A DNA stretch of 64,000 nt from Thalassolituus alkanivorans. GTDB lineage: Bacteria > Pseudomonadota > Gammaproteobacteria > Pseudomonadales > Oceanobacteraceae. A model generated the notes under the pieces. The model saw only the letters and a program-made list of their open reading frames with translations, had not been told where the DNA came from and searched no databases. Location of the stretch: assembly GCF_020447205.1 (NCBI RefSeq), contig NZ_JAJAEL010000049.1, forward strand, positions 335,580 through 399,579. The letters run 5' to 3'. A program made the translations under genes and the position numbers. Numbering within the stretch: position 1 is the stretch's first letter; each line of letters opens with the position of its first letter. Positions 1-8,587 of this stretch are shown one piece after another.

Positions 1-1
1 G

Positions 2-3000
2 CTGCAGCGCATTCAGCGCAGCCAGCAGACGGTAGCGTTGCGCGCTCAGCCTTTACGTATTGCCTATCCGGAAGAACTGCCGGTCAGCGGCAAGCGAGAT
101 GAAATTCTCGCGGCACTGCGCGACCATCAGGTAGTGGTGGTCGCCGGTGAAACCGGTTCCGGTAAAACCACGCAATTACCTAAAATTTGCCTGGAAGCCG
201 GTTTTGGCCGTCAGGGGCGGATTGCTCATACCCAGCCACGGCGTCTGGCTGCGCGTGCGGTTGCGCAGCGAATTGCTGAAGAACTGGGTTGTGAGCTTGG
301 TCAGCAGGTTGGCTATCAGGTGCGCTTTACCGACCAGAGCGTCGATGCCAGCCGGGTAAAGTTGATGACCGATGGTATTTTGCTGGCGCAAACCCAGCAT
401 GGCCGTTTTCTTAATGAATACGACGCCATCATTATCGACGAAGCGCATGAGCGCAGTCTGAATATTGATTTTTTGCTGGGCTATTTAAAGCAGCTGCTGC
501 CACAGCGCCCGGATCTGAAAATTATTATTACCTCGGCCACCATCGATGTTGACCGTTTCGCTCAGCATTTTGCCGATGCCAGTGGTAAAGCAGCTCCGGT
601 GATTGAAGTATCCGGTCGTACTTTTCCGGTTGAAGTCCGATACCGTTCTTTATTACGTGATGAAGAGGACGCGGATGACCGCACTTTGTTTGAGGGTGTG
701 GCTGAAGCACTGGCAGAACTGCGCGAAGAAGATAAAAAATCCGGTCAGCATGGTGATGTACTGATTTTTATGCCGGGTGAGCGTGAAATCCGCGAGTGCG
801 CCGAATTTTTACGCCGCGCACAATTACCGGCCACCGAAATCCTGCCGCTCTATGCGCGTTTAAGCGGTGCCGATCAGCAGAAAATCTTTAAGCCTCACGG
901 TGGCCGGCGGGTGGTGCTGGCCACTAACGTGGCCGAAACCTCGCTGACGGTGCCGGGCATCCGTTATGTGATTGATTCCGGCGTGGCGCGCATCAGCCGC
1001 TACAGTTACCGCAGTAAAGTACAGCGGTTGCCGGTTGAGGCTATTTCTCAGGCCAGTGCCAATCAGCGTGCCGGTCGTTGTGGCCGTACTTCGCCAGGTA
1101 TCTGTATCCGTCTGTACGAAGAAGCCGATTTTCTTGCCCGCTCAGAATTTACCGATCCGGAAATTCAGCGCACGAATCTGGCCGCGGTTATTTTGCAGAT
1201 GCTGCATCTGAAATTAGGGCGTCTGCAGGACTTTCCCTTTATCGATGCCCCCGACGAGCGTTTTATTAAAGACGGTTTTAATCTGCTGCAGGAACTTGAA
1301 GCGGTTGATGCAGACGGGAATATGACAACGCTGGGCCGGCAGATGGCGCGTCTGCCGGTCGATCCGCGTATTGGCCGGATGTTGCTCGAAGCAAAGCAGC
1401 AGCAATCATTGCGCGAGGTGCTGATTATTGCTGCGGCATTAACCGTGCAGGACCCGCGTGAGCGCCCGCCGGAAAAACAACAGGCCGCGGATGAAAAACA
1501 CCGCCTCTGGCAGCACGAAGAATCCGATTTTCTCAGTCTGGTGAATTTATGGTTTGCCTATGAAGAACAGCGTCAGGAAACCTCGCAGGCGCAGTTGCGT
1601 AAATGGTGCAGCAAACATTTTCTGTCTTTTATGCGCATGCGTGAATGGCGCGATACCCATCGCCAGCTGCATGTATTGTGCAAAGAGCTGGAATTAAAAG
1701 AAAACACCGAACCGGCCAGCTACGAAGCCGTACATAAAGCCTTGCTGGCCGGTATGCTCAGTCAGATTGGTTTTAAATCGGAAGGGCAGGAATATCTGGG
1801 CGCCCGTAACCGTAAATTGTTTATTTTTCCGGCGTCGGGGCAATACAAGAAAAAACCGAAATGGATGATGACCGCTGAACTGGTTGAAACCAGTAAGCTG
1901 TATGCGCGTACGGTGGCGCGCATAGAACCGCAGTGGATAGAGCAGGTCGGCAAGCCGCTGCTGAAATATCAGTATTTTGAACCACATTGGAATGCCCAGC
2001 GTGGGCAGGTAACCGCTTTTGAGCAAAGTACGTTATACGGATTGATCGTTAATCCGCGCAAACGGGTTAACTATGCGTTAACGCATCCGCAGGAAGCACG
2101 GGAAGTCTTTATTCAGGAAGGCCTGGTAGAGCAGCAGTTGCGCAGCAAACTGCCGTTTTACCGCAAAAATATTGCACTGCTGAAAGAAGTCACTGAGTAC
2201 GAAGAGAAATCCCGCCGCCGTGATCTGGTCATTGACGATGCCTGGCAGGCCGAGTTTTATCGACGGCATTTACCACTGGAAATTCCGTCGGTCAGACACC
2301 TTGAGCGCTGGTATGAAAAAGCCTCCGCGGCGGAGAAAAAAGCACTCGAATTTACCCGCGATCAGTTACTCAGCGCGGATGCCGCAGGCATTGGCGCCAG
2401 GGATTTTCCCGGCGAACTGGAATGGCAGGGCATGGCTTTTCCGCTCAGCTATACCTTTGCACCAGGAACCGATAATGATGGCGTCAGTCTGAGTGTGCCG
2501 GTGGCTATGCTGCAACAGGTTCCGGATGCTCAGGTGGAGTGGCTGGTGCCCGGCTTTATCGGTGAAAAAGCCGCTCAGCTGATTAAAGGTTTACCCAAGG
2601 CCGTGCGCAAAAACTTTGTACCTGTACCGAATACGGTAGAAGTATTTCTGCGTCAGGCGGATGCCTCTCAGGGTGGTCTGTATATTCAGTTACTGAATTT
2701 TCTTAATAAAACCCAGCGTCCGCCGCTGGAATTATCACAGTTGCTGGAGGTTGAGTTAGCGCCGCATCTGCGCATGAATATCCGGGTGATGTCCGATGGC
2801 AAGTTACTGGCGCAGGGGCGCGATCTGACTGCGTTAAAAGCGCAGCTGAGTGATGCCAGTCAGCAGCAGGTACTGACGCTGGCGCATCAGGATTATCAGC
2901 GCAGCGATATCAGTCAATGGGATTTTGCCGATTTACCGGAGACTATCCAAACGCAGGTGAATGGTTTACCGGTACGCGCTTTTCCGTGTTTACGTTTGCA

Positions 3001-3763
3001 GGGCCAGCAGCTGGAGCTGACGGTTGAGGCCAATATTAACGACGCCCGCCGCGCACACCGCACCGGCGTCAGTCGCCTGATCCGCAACGCTCTGCCTGAA
3101 CAGGAGCGGATGCTGAAAGCCCATATTCAGAAAACCATGGCCAGCCGCTGGTTGCTGGCAAAAGGTCTGGGCGGTCAGGCTGATATTGCCAATGACCTGC
3201 TTGAGGCTGCGTTTATTCAGGTGTTTGTGCCTCTGGATGAGGCGCTGCCTTACACTGAGGCTGAATATAAAGCCCGTCTGGAGCGCCGCGCTGAGCTGAT
3301 TGCCCATGGCGAACGGTTACTGGCGCAATATATTGAGTGGCTGCAGCTGCGCCATACCATCCTGAAACGTATTGGTGGTGCGGTCAGTCTTGATCGTGCG
3401 ATGGCCTACAGCGATGTAAAAGCTCATCTGCAGCGGCTGCTGGCTTCCGGTTTTATGAGCCGCACCCCCTGGGTTCAGCTGCAATGCTACAGCCGTTATT
3501 TACGCGCAATGGAATACCGCATCGATAAGCTGCAGGGCAATCTGCCGCGTGACCGGCAGTCGATGATTGAGTATGAGGCGCTGGCAACCCCTTATCTGGA
3601 ATTACTGGCGCGTGTTGACATCGATGACCACCCACAATTGCAGGAATTTGGCTGGCTGCTGGAGGAGTGGCGGGTGTCGTTGTTTGCTCAGCCGCTGGGT
3701 ACCCGTGAGCCGGTATCGATGAAACGGCTGCAGAAGCGTTGGCTGGAAATCCGTGATATCTGA
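2..3763 (+). CDS. hrpA: ATP-dependent RNA helicase HrpA (5' end outside window)
   Basis: DEAH-box RNA helicase, a cytoplasmic ATP-driven remodeller of structured RNA; in E. coli HrpA resolves stalled ribosomes. The reading frame is open to the left edge, so about 50-70 N-terminal residues of the usual ~1300 are missing. Visible in order: Walker A GETGSGKTT near nt 146-172, DEAH at nt 437-448 inside IIDEAHERS, the SATID motif, the helicase C domain with NQRAGRCGR, the winged-helix/OB region, and the long C-terminal DUF3418 extension that separates HrpA from short DEAH helicases. The next gene is not obviously related. The TTG at 38 is only an internal codon, since coding character continues upstream of it. 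Confidence 0.96.
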   Translation: MQRIQRSQQTVALRAQPLRIAYPEELPVSGKRDEILAALRDHQVVVVAGETGSGKTTQLPKICLEAGFGRQGRIAHTQPRRLAARAVAQRIAEELGCELGQQVGYQVRFTDQSVDASRVKLMTDGILLAQTQHGRFLNEYDAIIIDEAHERSLNIDFLLGYLKQLLPQRPDLKIIITSATIDVDRFAQHFADASGKAAPVIEVSGRTFPVEVRYRSLLRDEEDADDRTLFEGVAEALAELREEDKKSGQHGDVLIFMPGEREIRECAEFLRRAQLPATEILPLYARLSGADQQKIFKPHGGRRVVLATNVAETSLTVPGIRYVIDSGVARISRYSYRSKVQRLPVEAISQASANQRAGRCGRTSPGICIRLYEEADFLARSEFTDPEIQRTNLAAVILQMLHLKLGRLQDFPFIDAPDERFIKDGFNLLQELEAVDADGNMTTLGRQMARLPVDPRIGRMLLEAKQQQSLREVLIIAAALTVQDPRERPPEKQQAADEKHRLWQHEESDFLSLVNLWFAYEEQRQETSQAQLRKWCSKHFLSFMRMREWRDTHRQLHVLCKELELKENTEPASYEAVHKALLAGMLSQIGFKSEGQEYLGARNRKLFIFPASGQYKKKPKWMMTAELVETSKLYARTVARIEPQWIEQVGKPLLKYQYFEPHWNAQRGQVTAFEQSTLYGLIVNPRKRVNYALTHPQEAREVFIQEGLVEQQLRSKLPFYRKNIALLKEVTEYEEKSRRRDLVIDDAWQAEFYRRHLPLEIPSVRHLERWYEKASAAEKKALEFTRDQLLSADAAGIGARDFPGELEWQGMAFPLSYTFAPGTDNDGVSLSVPVAMLQQVPDAQVEWLVPGFIGEKAAQLIKGLPKAVRKNFVPVPNTVEVFLRQADASQGGLYIQLLNFLNKTQRPPLELSQLLEVELAPHLRMNIRVMSDGKLLAQGRDLTALKAQLSDASQQQVLTLAHQDYQRSDISQWDFADLPETIQTQVNGLPVRAFPCLRLQGQQLELTVEANINDARRAHRTGVSRLIRNALPEQERMLKAHIQKTMASRWLLAKGLGGQADIANDLLEAAFIQVFVPLDEALPYTEAEYKARLERRAELIAHGERLLAQYIEWLQLRHTILKRIGGAVSLDRAMAYSDVKAHLQRLLASGFMSRTPWVQLQCYSRYLRAMEYRIDKLQGNLPRDRQSMIEYEALATPYLELLARVDIDDHPQLQEFGWLLEEWRVSLFAQPLGTREPVSMKRLQKRWLEIRDI

Positions 3764-3780
3764 TTTTTTTTCGTCTGTTC

Positions 3781-3808
3781 TGTAAGAAGCGGGAATACCC
3801 TGCGACTA
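3781..3808 (+). promoter_or_regulatory. Candidate ECF-type promoter of the buf/gig operon
   Basis: TGTAAG (3781-3786) is followed after 16 bases by CGACTA (3803-3808), a spacing typical of promoters read by extracytoplasmic-function sigma factors, which often control operons of this kind. No sigma gene lies next to it, so the assignment rests only on motif shape and position about 120 bases before the precursor gene. Confidence 0.25.
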
Positions 3809-3925
3809 AGGTTAGGTGCACGGCAAAAGGGTTGAATTAATTACCTTTTCCGGGCACTAATGTGTCAGCCTCCGCTCTACGGATGCGGGGCCAGACTCTT
3901 AATAACCAATGAACAGGACTACATC

Positions 3926-4282
3926 ATGGCTAAGAAAACAATGAACCCCGTTGCTGCTGTACTGGGTACCGCCTTTATTGCCGCGCTGGCTCAGGCGCCG
4001 GTAGCCTCTGCTGCTGAAAACCCATTTGCATCCGCCGAGTTACAGTCTGGTTATAAGCTGGCTGCAAACCATGAAGGCAAGTGCGGTGAAGGTAAATGCG
4101 GCGCCGAAAAAACAAAATCTGAAGGCAAGTGCGGCGCAGAAAAAACCAAATCCGAAGGCAAGTGCGGCGAAGGCAAATGTGGTGCTGAAAAGTCCAAGGC
4201 AAATGCTGAAGGTAAGTGCGGCGAAGGCAAGTGCGGTGCCAGCAAAACGAAAGCTGAAGGCAAATGCGGCGCAGATAAATAA
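3926..4282 (+). CDS. Bufferin-type RiPP precursor with eight EGKCG motifs (BufA/GigP-like)
   Basis: 118-residue precursor. Residues 1-29 look like a Sec signal peptide (MAKK start, hydrophobic core, VASA cleavage region), followed by ENPFASAELQSGYKLA and then eight EGKCG motifs at residues 50-54, 55-59, 66-70, 77-81, 82-86, 95-99, 100-104 and 111-115. All cysteines of the mature part lie in these motifs. In studied relatives, a DUF692 enzyme with a DUF2063 partner converts EGKCG cysteines to copper-binding thiooxazole-type groups and the product is exported. The ATG at 3926 is chosen because it begins the signal peptide; the upstream in-frame ATG at 3860 would add a non-signal-like leader. 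First gene of a four-gene operon; the next start is 2 bases after its stop. Confidence 0.85.
   Translation: MAKKTMNPVAAVLGTAFIAALAQAPVASAAENPFASAELQSGYKLAANHEGKCGEGKCGAEKTKSEGKCGAEKTKSEGKCGEGKCGAEKSKANAEGKCGEGKCGASKTKAEGKCGADK
4073..4270 (+). repeat. EGKCG-coding repeat array
   Basis: Eight 15-base units encoding EGKCG, arranged as pairs and singles separated by 6-8 codon linkers (AEKTKS, AEKSKANA, ASKTKA types). The linkers are themselves repeated. Third-position variation (GGC/GGT, AAG/AAA, TGC/TGT) shows the array is not freshly amplified. Confidence 0.9.
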
Positions 4283-4284
4283 CG

Positions 4285-5163
4285 ATGAAAACATCCTCCC
4301 ACTTCGTTTCCGGAGCCGGGTTGGGTTTGCGGCGGGCTTTGATGGGCCCGCTGGCAGGCGTGCCGGATTCGGCGATTGATTTTATGGAAATTGCGCCGGA
4401 AAACTGGATCGGAATTGGTGGCCGTTTTGGCAAACAGTTACGCCAGTTTACTGAACGGTATGATTTTCTTTGTCATGGTCTGTCTTTATCTCTGGGTGGC
4501 CCGGCACCACTCGATGAAGCACTGGTCCGCTCGGTCAAAAGCTTTATGCAGGAACATGGCATTAAGGCCTACAGCGAGCACCTGAGCTATTGCAGTGATG
4601 ATGGTCATTTATATGATCTGATGCCTATTCCAATGACCGAAACTGCCGTTAATTATGTCGCTGAGCGCATTATGCGGGTGCAGGATATTCTCGGGCAGCG
4701 TCTGATTATCGAAAATGTGTCAACCTATGCCGAACCCGGTAAAGAAATGTCGGAGCAGGATTTTGTCTGCGCAGTACTGGAAAAGGCCGACTGCGACCTG
4801 CTGCTGGATGTTAATAATGTTTATGTGAACAGTATTAACCATGGTCAGGATGCGTTGGCTTATATCCGCGCCATGCCATCAGAACGTATCCGCTATCTGC
4901 ATATTGCCGGTCATTATGATGAAGCCGATGACCTGTTGGTTGATACCCATGGCAATGCGGTTAAAGCCGATGTCTGGCAATTGTTGCAGCATGCTTATCA
5001 GTGTCATCGGGTGCTGCCGACGCTGCTGGAGCGGGACTTTAATTTCCCGGAGGTGGCTGAGTTAGTGGCTGAGCTCGATATTGTCCGCCAGTATCAGGCT
5101 GACGCACGGTGCGCTTTAAAAAATACCCCACTGGTCAGCGGAGGTACTTATGGCAATCGCTGA
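4285..5163 (+). CDS. DUF692 multinuclear iron oxidase (BufB/GigA-like)
   Basis: 292-residue TIM-barrel protein of the DUF692/MNIO family, the same family as MbnB of methanobactin synthesis. Expected role: cytoplasmic oxidative modification of the cysteines in the upstream EGKCG precursor. Visible family motifs, rich in metal ligands: MEIAPENW, CHGLSLSLGG, YSEHLSYC, IENVSTYAE, DVNNVYVNSINHG, YLHIAGHYD, VDTHG and LERDFNFPE. Length is normal for the family. It starts 2 bases after the precursor stop and overlaps the next gene by 14 bases, so the three are almost certainly cotranslated. The exact chemistry is inferred from relatives. Confidence 0.93.
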   Translation: MKTSSHFVSGAGLGLRRALMGPLAGVPDSAIDFMEIAPENWIGIGGRFGKQLRQFTERYDFLCHGLSLSLGGPAPLDEALVRSVKSFMQEHGIKAYSEHLSYCSDDGHLYDLMPIPMTETAVNYVAERIMRVQDILGQRLIIENVSTYAEPGKEMSEQDFVCAVLEKADCDLLLDVNNVYVNSINHGQDALAYIRAMPSERIRYLHIAGHYDEADDLLVDTHGNAVKADVWQLLQHAYQCHRVLPTLLERDFNFPEVAELVAELDIVRQYQADARCALKNTPLVSGGTYGNR

Positions 5164-5926
5164 GCGTGAGCACCTTAAGCTGCAGCGGGAATTTGCCGCT
5201 CATCTGCGCAATCCAGAGGTGGTAGCTGCGCCCGGGAGTATCGATGAGCGCCGCCTGTCAGTTTATCGCGAACTGTTTTTTAATAACGTTAAAGGCTTTC
5301 TGGACACAACCTTTCCGGTCTGTGCCGAAGTGCTGGGCGAATCTCGCTGGCAGGCCTTGGCGCGTGATTTTTTTGCCAGTTACCGCGCCCAGAGTCCTTA
5401 TTTTCTGGAAATTCCGCGTGAATTCCTGACTTATCTCGAAACGCATTATCAGCCTTACGCTGATGATCCTGAGTATTTTTATGAGCTGGCCCATTATGAG
5501 TGGCTGGAGCTTGCGCTTGATATCGCTGTTGCTGCTGATACTACCGGACTGAAGAGTGAGTTGACCGAACAGAATCTGGCAGCCGGCATTCCCTTAGTGG
5601 CAGTGGCTGAAGGTTTTCTTTATCAGTATCCGGTACACGAAATATCGTTACAGAATAAATTCCCTGAAGCGAAAGCAACGGCGCTGATCGTTTATCGTGC
5701 ACCGGATGATCAGGTCCGCTTTATCGAAACCAATCCTTTTACCCTGCAATTACTGGCTCTGCTGAAAGAACAAACGCTCAGTGGCTATGACGCTGTCTGC
5801 ATGTTACTGCAACAGGCCGGAATGAGTGTCAGCGATGCTGCAGTTGCCGGTGGTATGGCTATTCTGCAGCAATGGGCCGGGCAGGGATTAATTACCGGTG
5901 TTCAGGCCGTAACCGAAGCGGATTAA
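5150..5926 (+). CDS. DUF2063 partner protein (BufC/GigB-like)
   Basis: 258-residue protein of the DUF2063 family, the partner of DUF692 enzymes. Relatives bind the precursor peptide and deliver it to the MNIO, forming a heterodimer. The N-terminal half has the family pattern with LQREFAAHLRN, the DERRLSVYRELFFNNV helix and the FLDTTFPVCAEVLG segment; the C-terminal part is the more variable peptide-binding-like domain. The ATG at 5150 overlaps the DUF692 gene by 14 bases. The protein has no signal peptide and should act in the cytoplasm. Confidence 0.92.
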   Translation: MAIAEREHLKLQREFAAHLRNPEVVAAPGSIDERRLSVYRELFFNNVKGFLDTTFPVCAEVLGESRWQALARDFFASYRAQSPYFLEIPREFLTYLETHYQPYADDPEYFYELAHYEWLELALDIAVAADTTGLKSELTEQNLAAGIPLVAVAEGFLYQYPVHEISLQNKFPEAKATALIVYRAPDDQVRFIETNPFTLQLLALLKEQTLSGYDAVCMLLQQAGMSVSDAAVAGGMAILQQWAGQGLITGVQAVTEAD

Positions 5927-5941
5927 TCTGAGGAATATGTT

Positions 5942-6550
5942 ATGTCATTAGTCAGTTTTCTTGATGCGCAGCACGACCGGTTAAATTCAACCCGTGCTTT
6001 CGATTTTTTGGCTCCTCTTGCTTTGCGCCTGTACCTGGCTGCTGTTTTTTGGGTAGCCGGTGTGAATAAAGTGGCCGGCTTCGATAATGTGGTCGAATGG
6101 TTTGGTAACAGCGATTGGGGATTGGGGTTACCTTTCCCCTGGCTGATGGCATTTCTGGCGACGGCTGCTGAAGTGGGCGGTGCGGTTTTGCTGCTGCTGG
6201 GGCTTGGCACCCGTTACATTGCTGTGCCCCTTATGATTACCATGCTGGTCGCCATTTTTACCGTGCACTGGGATCATGGCTGGCAGGCGGTTGCGGATCT
6301 GAATTCTCCGGGGGCCACGGCGGCGACAGCAGAGGCATTAACCCGTCTGGAACGGGCACGTGAAATATTGCAGGAATATGGCAACTATGCCTGGCTGACG
6401 GCGGATGGACGTTACAGTTTTGTGGTGTCCAATAACGGTATTGAATGGGGCGTCACCTATCTGCTGATGCTGCTGGTTTTGTTTTTTCAGGGGGCTGGCC
6501 GCTGGTTCAGTCTGGACTACTGGATCGAGCAACGTTACCGGGCGCAATAG
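5942..6550 (+). CDS. DoxX-family inner-membrane protein (GigT-like)
   Basis: 202-residue DoxX-type membrane protein with about four hydrophobic segments: LAPLALRLYLAAVFWVAG, LMAFLATAAEVGGAVLLLLG, YIAVPLMITMLVAIFTVHW and VTYLLMLLVLFFQG. A good ribosome site (TGAGGA) lies 9 bases ahead of the ATG, and the gap from the DUF2063 gene is 15 bases. The order precursor-DUF692-DUF2063-DoxX is that of the gold-induced gig operon of Cupriavidus and of four-gene bufferin operons. DoxX function here is unknown; roles in redox or quinone-linked steps or export support are guesses. Confidence 0.9.
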   Translation: MSLVSFLDAQHDRLNSTRAFDFLAPLALRLYLAAVFWVAGVNKVAGFDNVVEWFGNSDWGLGLPFPWLMAFLATAAEVGGAVLLLLGLGTRYIAVPLMITMLVAIFTVHWDHGWQAVADLNSPGATAATAEALTRLERAREILQEYGNYAWLTADGRYSFVVSNNGIEWGVTYLLMLLVLFFQGAGRWFSLDYWIEQRYRAQ

Positions 6551-6644
6551 AGTGTTCCGTACGTGTTGCGTTCGTGGTGCGCGTGGGTCTGTTTTTATCG
6601 GTTCTGAGCTGTTTTAATGATGCGAAATTTACAGTAGAGAATTC

Positions 6645-7385
6645 ATGATGCGCGCACCATGGTTGCTCCCCTTATGCCTTGCTTCTTCATTAAGCTGGGC
6701 GGCAGAGACGACAGATCCAGACCCCTGGGAAGGGTTTAATCGCTCTGTATTTGCGTTTAATGAAAATCTGGATAAATACATCGCCAAGCCTCTGGCGCAG
6801 GGGTATCAGTACATAACCCCCGAGCCTGTCGATCAGTCGGTAACGCATTTTTTCTCCAACCTTGGTGATGTGCTGGTTATCGTTAATGATATTGGCCAGC
6901 TGAAAATGGGGCAGGCGTTATCAGATACAGCCCGTTTTCTTATTAACAGCACTGTTGGGTTCTTTGGCGTGTTTGATGTGGCTACGCATATTGGCCTGCC
7001 AAAGCATGACGAAGATTTTGGTCAGACGCTTGGCTACTGGGGTGTGGGCAGCGGACCTTATCTGATGTTGCCGTTCCTTGGGCCCAGCACTTTGCGTGAT
7101 GGTACTGGTCTGTTGATCGACTACCAGAGTGATCTGGGGTACACCGGAATTGGCAACAACTACGCACAGGAGATTGGGCTTTATACCGTGCGTGGGGTTG
7201 ACCTGCGTGCCGACTTAATTGCCTCTGAGGGGCTGATCTCCGGCGATCGTTATACCTTTATCCGCAGCTTTTATCTGCAGCGTCGTGAATATCTGATTAA
7301 CGATGGCGTTGTGCAGGATGAGTTCGAAGATGACTTTGACGATTTCGATGATGAAGAAGACTGGGGAGACGATTGGGATAAATAA
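6645..7385 (+). CDS. mlaA: MlaA/VacJ-family protein, non-lipoprotein signal, acidic tail
   Basis: 246 residues with the MlaA/VacJ family core (DPWEGFNRSVFAFNE, FLINSTVGFFGVFDVA, FGQTLGYWGVGSGPYLMLPFLGPSTLRD). MlaA sits in the outer membrane and removes misplaced phospholipid from the outer leaflet, passing it to MlaC. The usual lipobox is not clear: Cys11 sits in LLPLC inside the hydrophobic core, while a SignalPeptidase I-like SWA-AE site follows at residues 17-21. The last 22 residues (225-246) hold 15 Asp/Glu plus Trp and Phe, which E. coli MlaA lacks. No other mla genes are nearby. Confidence 0.88.
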   Translation: MMRAPWLLPLCLASSLSWAAETTDPDPWEGFNRSVFAFNENLDKYIAKPLAQGYQYITPEPVDQSVTHFFSNLGDVLVIVNDIGQLKMGQALSDTARFLINSTVGFFGVFDVATHIGLPKHDEDFGQTLGYWGVGSGPYLMLPFLGPSTLRDGTGLLIDYQSDLGYTGIGNNYAQEIGLYTVRGVDLRADLIASEGLISGDRYTFIRSFYLQRREYLINDGVVQDEFEDDFDDFDDEEDWGDDWDK

Positions 7386-7407
7386 TGTTCTCCGCCTGGT
7401 CAGTATA

Positions 7408-7437
7408 AAAAAACCCGCATCAGCGGGTTTTTTTATA
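7408..7437. terminator. Bidirectional intrinsic terminator
   Basis: AACCCGC-atca-GCGGGTT stem flanked by an A run on the left and a T run on the right, placed between the convergent mlaA and DAHP synthase genes. Confidence 0.9.
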
Positions 7438-7452
7438 CGCGCCGGATGTTGA

Positions 7453-8526
7453 TCAGGCGTTACGCTTTGGCAGTACGTCTTTCAGTTTATTGCGCATGCT
7501 GCGGATAGCTTCTGCTGTTTCGTCCCAGCTGATGCAGCCATCGGTAACTGATAAACCGTATTCCAGATCGTCGAGATTGGCCGGGATGTTCTGGCGGCCA
7601 TGTTTCAGATTGGATTCCACCATCAGGCCGATAATGGATTTGTTGCCTTCCAGAATCTGGTTGGTGACATTATCCATAACCAGAGGTTGTAACGCCGGGT
7701 TTTTATTGGAGTTCTCATGGCTGCAGTCAACCATGATGTTCTGCGCCAGATCGGATTTCGCCAGCGCCTGTTCGGCCAGGGAAATATTCACTGAGTCGTA
7801 GTTCGGCTTGCCGCCGCCACCACGTAAAACCACGTGACCGTATGGGTTACCCTTGGTCGATACGATGGATACTTTACCGCCCTGATCAATACCGAGGAAG
7901 CGGTGCGGGTTGGCAACCGACATCAGGGCATTGGTTGCAACGGTCAGGCTGCCGTCAGTGCCGTTTTTAAAGCCGACAGCAGAAGACAGGCCAGAGGCCA
8001 TTTCACGGTGAGTCTGGGATTCGGTGGTGCGCGCACCGATGGCTGACCAGGTGATCAGATCCTGCAGATATTGCGGAGAAATCGGGTCCAGAGCTTCGGT
8101 AGACAGTGGCAGGCCGAACTCGGCGAGATCAATCAGCAGGCGGCGGGCAATGTGCAGGCCGTCCTGAATCTTGAACGTATCGTTCATATAGGGATCGTTG
8201 ATCAGGCCTTTCCAGCCGACGGTGGTGCGCGGCTTTTCAAAGTAAACGCGCATTACCAGATACAGGGTATCGCTGACTTCTTCGGCCAGATCGCGCAGGC
8301 GAGCTGCATATTCTTTGGCGGCTTCTACGTCATGGATGGAGCAGGGACCAACGACGATAAAAATGCGGTGGTCTTTACGGTCCAGAATATCGCGCACGAC
8401 CTGGCGGCCTTGCTGTACGCTGGCAACAGCGGCTTCGCTGCTGGGCATGTCGGTTTTCAGTTGTTCCGGGGTGATCAGCGGAACAATCGACTCAATATTG
8501 AGATCTTCTACGCGATTGTCAGTCAT
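7453..8526 (-). CDS. 3-deoxy-7-phosphoheptulonate (DAHP) synthase, class I
   Basis: Joins phosphoenolpyruvate and erythrose 4-phosphate, the first step of the shikimate pathway. The product from the ATG at 8526 is 357 residues, the size of AroF/AroG/AroH. Family motifs: VGPCSIHD, VMRVYFEKPRTTVGWKGLINDP, GARTTESQTHREMASGLSSAVGFKNGT and HVVLRGG. AGGAAG sits just ahead of the ATG, which supports this start over a frame continuing 38 codons upstream. The feedback class (Phe, Tyr or Trp) cannot be read reliably by eye. Transcribed divergently from the DUF72 gene. Confidence 0.95.
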   Translation of the reverse strand: MTDNRVEDLNIESIVPLITPEQLKTDMPSSEAAVASVQQGRQVVRDILDRKDHRIFIVVGPCSIHDVEAAKEYAARLRDLAEEVSDTLYLVMRVYFEKPRTTVGWKGLINDPYMNDTFKIQDGLHIARRLLIDLAEFGLPLSTEALDPISPQYLQDLITWSAIGARTTESQTHREMASGLSSAVGFKNGTDGSLTVATNALMSVANPHRFLGIDQGGKVSIVSTKGNPYGHVVLRGGGGKPNYDSVNISLAEQALAKSDLAQNIMVDCSHENSNKNPALQPLVMDNVTNQILEGNKSIIGLMVESNLKHGRQNIPANLDDLEYGLSVTDGCISWDETAEAIRSMRNKLKDVLPKRNA

Positions 8527-8540
8527 TCTGCTTCCTGATT

Positions 8541-8560
8541 GTGGGCGAATGTGGGCGAAT
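8541..8560. repeat. Tandem 10-bp repeat between divergent genes
   Basis: Two exact copies of GTGGGCGAAT in the 61-bp gap between the DAHP synthase and DUF72 starts. It lies in the 5' region of the DAHP synthase gene. It could be a regulator site or a slippage duplication; no known operator was recognised. Confidence 0.6.
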
Positions 8561-8587
8561 GTAATTCTGTTACAATGATGCCCGATT

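Noticed and set aside
4040-4302. Minus-strand frames and a CRISPR-like look in the EGKCG array
   Set aside because: The repeats are in-frame coding units of a signal-peptide precursor with short, related linkers, not equal-length unique spacers; antisense frames only reflect the repeats.
8541-8560. TyrR or TrpR operator for DAHP synthase
   Set aside because: The tandem GTGGGCGAAT units do not match TyrR (TGTAAA-N6-TTTACA) or TrpR boxes.
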